From positions 1,552,782 through 1,616,781 of the forward strand of contig VXAI01000163.1 of the NCBI GenBank assembly GCA_013399305.1: 64,000 nucleotides of DNA, given 5' to 3'. This stretch comes from Rostratula benghalensis (Eukaryota; Chordata; Aves; Charadriiformes; Rostratulidae). This document shows positions 60,719-64,000 of the stretch, piece by piece. The position numbers and the translations under genes are program-made. Positions within the stretch are counted from its first letter, which is position 1. Every line of letters starts with the position of its first letter. The notes below the pieces were generated by a model, which did not search any database, was not told where the DNA came from, and saw nothing but the letters and a program-made list of their open reading frames with translations.

Positions 60719-62894
60719 GTAAATAACAGTATTAACTCTGCAATTGTTACTACTCTGTCAACAAACATACTTTAGGGATTTTCTTGTTAAGCCAGGGGGA
60801 TATACAGTGGTAGTAGAGGATTTTAGCCTTCCACATTTATTTAAAGCTGTCCGCACACTTTGACTAAATGCATACAAAAACCCCCTCTTCACCAGCTTTT
60901 TTTCATGTTGCAGAAGTCTTAGGTAAATGTCTCTTTTAGCAGCCATTTGTTTGCTTGGATTTTTTTTTTTTCTTGAGTTTCTTTCTTTTTGGCTGCTGTG
61001 CAAACTTTTCACATAAAAGACAGAAAAAAGCACTTTCACTCCTGCTGGGTTTTAAACATACTGCTCTTTTAGTTATTTATTTTAAGCGCTGTGCTGAGGA
61101 CCCATGCACTTCGCAGACCAGTCTAAATGCAAATATGTATCTCAGCTCTACAGCCTGTTCTTGCAATTATACCTTGGTCTGATCACTTCTGAATTGCCTG
61201 TAACGCTGCCAACTTTAACTGTGAGTTGGGAAATAGTTCATGGACTAATTAAACCCCCAGCTTCTGGGCTCTTGGGACTGTATGCTATTTAGTTTTCCTT
61301 TAGAGAAAGGATGCCTGCACAGCTACAAGGTAAAGCTTGAAAGCATCACCTGAATGCACCCAAGAGGCTGGAATGCCAGAAAGTAAGTAAAGAAATCTCA
61401 AATACTTTAAAATATTTAAAATAGGTGCAATGCCACTGAAGATTTGTGAAATTCCAGGGTTGGGGAGAACAAACTTGCATAATGCCCTAGAGGTTTAATG
61501 TGTTGATGGAAATCAACAAGAAACAATAATAAAAACTAAAAGCAATAGGAAAGAAATATTTGGCAAAGGACTGAAATTGTAAACATACTAACACTCTTTC
61601 ACATTTTAAAATTTAAATGGTGCAAATTACTCTGAATGCAGTAAGAAAAGAAAAATGAAGCATTGAAAATACTATAATCTAAATTCCCTTGAATGGGATG
61701 TTACTCATAAGCATAGGCTGATTGTCACAGGTAACCAGTTCACTCCATAACAACAAAGTGCATCACACTGGAAAACCGAGCCCTGTAGAGTTAGGTGTCT
61801 CAGTATAGACTCAGGTACCAATGTTAGACACTCATAAACAAACAAACAAAAGTCTTTTGGTGGAAGTGAACTTCCTGCCCCAGTCACACAAGCTGTGCTG
61901 AGGTTATGGAGGCAAATATTTATCGTTTGATAAAGGGTTATGATCTGCTGACCTTGGAATTACTCTTGGTGGCAAGTAAAGCAGAGTTCTTAAAAGCTGT
62001 TTTTACAAGCAGGGAGCCAATCTGGTCAAAAGTTTCCTGTGTAATTTTTATCAGGTTGCTTTGGTTTGTGCTCTTTTACTTTATTTTCGTTTTCCAGAGG
62101 TGTGCTAGTGGTTGGTTGGAACTACAGATCATCTTGTGAGATCTACTGATCAGCTACAGCTTCAGATGCTGAGTGCCTGGGACAGCCCTGGGGAAGGGTG
62201 GTGAAAGGGATGCCCCAAGATTTTCTCACCTTGTGGACAGGGGGAGAAAGACAGCAAAAAATCTCAGCTGTGTATGAACAGACAACCAGTCAGGCAATCA
62301 CAATGCTACTTGTTTTTCTCCTACTCTATGTCCATTACTGTACCCCTGAATTTAGGACTTTAGGTTTATTATGAAGTTACTGGTTGCATCTAGCTTGCAA
62401 ACACCTTTACAGGATAATTTTTTAAACCCTAGCTGCAGAATGCCAGGACAGAGGTTTATCATGCACTTCATAAAATGTTTTTCTTTTTGTCCTGAGAGTA
62501 ATATTTACTGGCTCCAGTTCTTTTCAGCTCCTTTTCCTTGGGTGCTTGAGAAAAACTTGTAGGAGCTCCACTGACAACCCACCCTCTACTCCTTCATGTT
62601 CTGTACAGGTTCTGCCTTATAGCTCTGTTGCTCCTTTTGTCCCTTCCTTGGCAGCTTTTTCACCTTCATCTCCAAAAACTGATGAAAGTATTTCTCCCTA
62701 CAAAGAGGTTTAAGTTAGCCCTAAGTTAGGAAATTCCAATTTTTCCAGGTACTCCTCAGTCTGGCTCTGCAGTCTTTTCCTTGATAGACCCCAGTTATTT
62801 TAGAAGTCATAACTGTATGAGTAGTTTAAATTATTCCTTTCTATTTATTTCACATTCAAAGCCCAAGCCAGACCACCATCATCTTGTTTGGTTT
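60719..62894. other. Unique non-coding sequence
   Basis: A short AAAC run lies at 61837-61850. Frames are at most 93 codons (60758-61039, minus). Nothing is recognised. Confidence 0.65.
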
Positions 62895-62918
62895 AAAAAA
62901 AAAAAAAAAAAAAAAAAA
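62895..62918. repeat. A24 homopolymer
   Basis: Twenty-four A follow TTTGGTTT and precede GGTGGG. No retroposon body is recognised to the left and no flanking duplication is seen. Confidence 0.85.
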
Positions 62919-64000
62919 GGTGGGTTTAAACTCTGTATGGTGGGACTGTGCCATGTTCTAGCATGTGTCTCCTATATGTCTATATGTCCTACCAGTCATG
63001 CAAAAACGATCAAATTAGGAAAGAGACAGTCCAAGAATTGAGTCTCAAACAAAGACAGCTGCTCTGCTGCTTTCGGGAGGTCATTCTCCTCATTACTCAC
63101 ACGTACAGCATGTGCGGAAGCATTACTACATGAAACTTCTGAGGTTGAGAAACTCTAAGAATGCAGTCATCATCTTCCTGGGTACACGCTTCCGGTTTTC
63201 CAGGAAGAAAACCAATAGGAAATGGAGCAAGTGATCATATCTGATAAACTGTGAAGTCACCCAAGAGCTGCTGCAATGAACAATGCCAGGAGTGTCAAAA
63301 CTCTTCAACACCTGCTGAAAGGTGATGACTATGTTGGTAGAAATGGGGCTCTACCAGCAAAGAGCTGAGCATTTATCCTTCATCCAACAAAGCTCGCTCA
63401 TGACTAATCTTAGACATGTAAGTGGACCCAGTAAAGTCAACATTATTTTTAATATTTGCTTTGTCCACCTCTTCACTTTTCTGCTTTACATGCTCTGGAG
63501 AGTATGGTGTGCTGTGTCTGAACAGGGTCTGGCACTTTAACCACAATTAGCTGCTAAACAAAAATAAGCTGAGATCCTTCTTCTTGCTCACACTAGAAAC
63601 ATATGTCCCAAGATTTTTTTTAAATTGACTAATACTTCAAAGAACATCCGCTTTCTAATTTTTGTTAACCCAAGCCACCTCTTACCTGTGCTCTCCCCAA
63701 ACCTTGCAGTGTCAGTCCCTAGCTCCCTTAGACCATCTCACATCCCAGCAGCTGGGGCTAATCATAGTCCACTGGTGTCCAGCTCTGTTGCCTCTTTCTC
63801 TCAAGGTAGACAGACTGCTGGTGAGGCTCCTTAAAAGTTTCAGTGCCATGAGATATTAGAATCTGGATAAGGACAGAGGGGAATGAATCAGAGCAATTTT
63901 TATGGATACCAAGAAGGACTTGGAGAGGGTGGATGAGAGAAAATGTATAAAGAGTACATCTGAGGCCAATGGCTTTCTCTGCTGAGGAAATACTCCCCAC
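62919..64000. other. Unique non-coding sequence to the window end
   Basis: No gene is recognised. Frames up to 80 codons occur; the last (63758-64000, minus) is cut by the window edge and has no known domain. Confidence 0.65.

Noticed and set aside
62895..62918. A24 run as the tail of a retrocopy
   Set aside because: No body sequence, upstream frame or target-site duplication is visible. Plain homopolymers of this size also occur at 2526, 22534 and 57174.

Overview
This is a vertebrate nuclear genome window, almost certainly avian. It holds four copies of the CR1 LINE family. One still ends in the ATTCTATG octamer repeat that marks CR1 3' ends in birds. I see no Alu, L1 or other mammalian repeats, little interspersed repeat overall, AT-rich CpG-poor sequence and two assembly gaps. 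There is no prokaryotic gene organisation: open frames are short, overlap on both strands and carry no family signature that I recognise, apart from the CR1 reverse-transcriptase remnants.

The window reads as intergenic or long-intron DNA. I cannot name a host gene and found no convincing multi-exon coding gene, tRNA, rRNA or known miRNA.

Layout. 1-8 kb: unique AT-rich sequence with a CTCF-like site at 4659-4673. 8-12 kb: a purine-rich exon-like block (8112-8281), A/C-rich tracts, and a GATA palindrome followed by an RFX X-box (11653-11694). 14 kb: an exact 19-bp direct repeat. 18.8-19.2 kb: a CR1 copy that keeps the last ~100 codons of its ORF2. 22.8-23.0 kb: an old CR1 fragment. 24-31 kb: several perfect dyads and a nested hairpin (30868-30919). 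32.6 kb: a 40-base gap. 36.0 kb: a TATA box, a well-placed ATG and a 21-codon frame. 37.5 kb: a TG/TA/AC hairpin. 40.2-41.6 kb: the most GC-rich stretch, with overlapping open frames and no recognised protein. 43.7-44.2 kb: a decayed CR1 reverse-transcriptase fragment. 47.0 kb: a run of 15 G directly before a 260-base gap. 48.3 kb: an inverted repeat. 54.7-55.1 kb: a CR1 copy with a frameshift. 56.0 kb: a second CTCF-like site. 57.1 kb: a possible tRNA-derived SINE head.

All four CR1 copies lie on the minus strand. If the window is an intron, this slightly favours a host gene on the plus strand. I did not find a new multi-gene system. The items worth checking are candidate regulatory and structural elements, and each is stated as a candidate.
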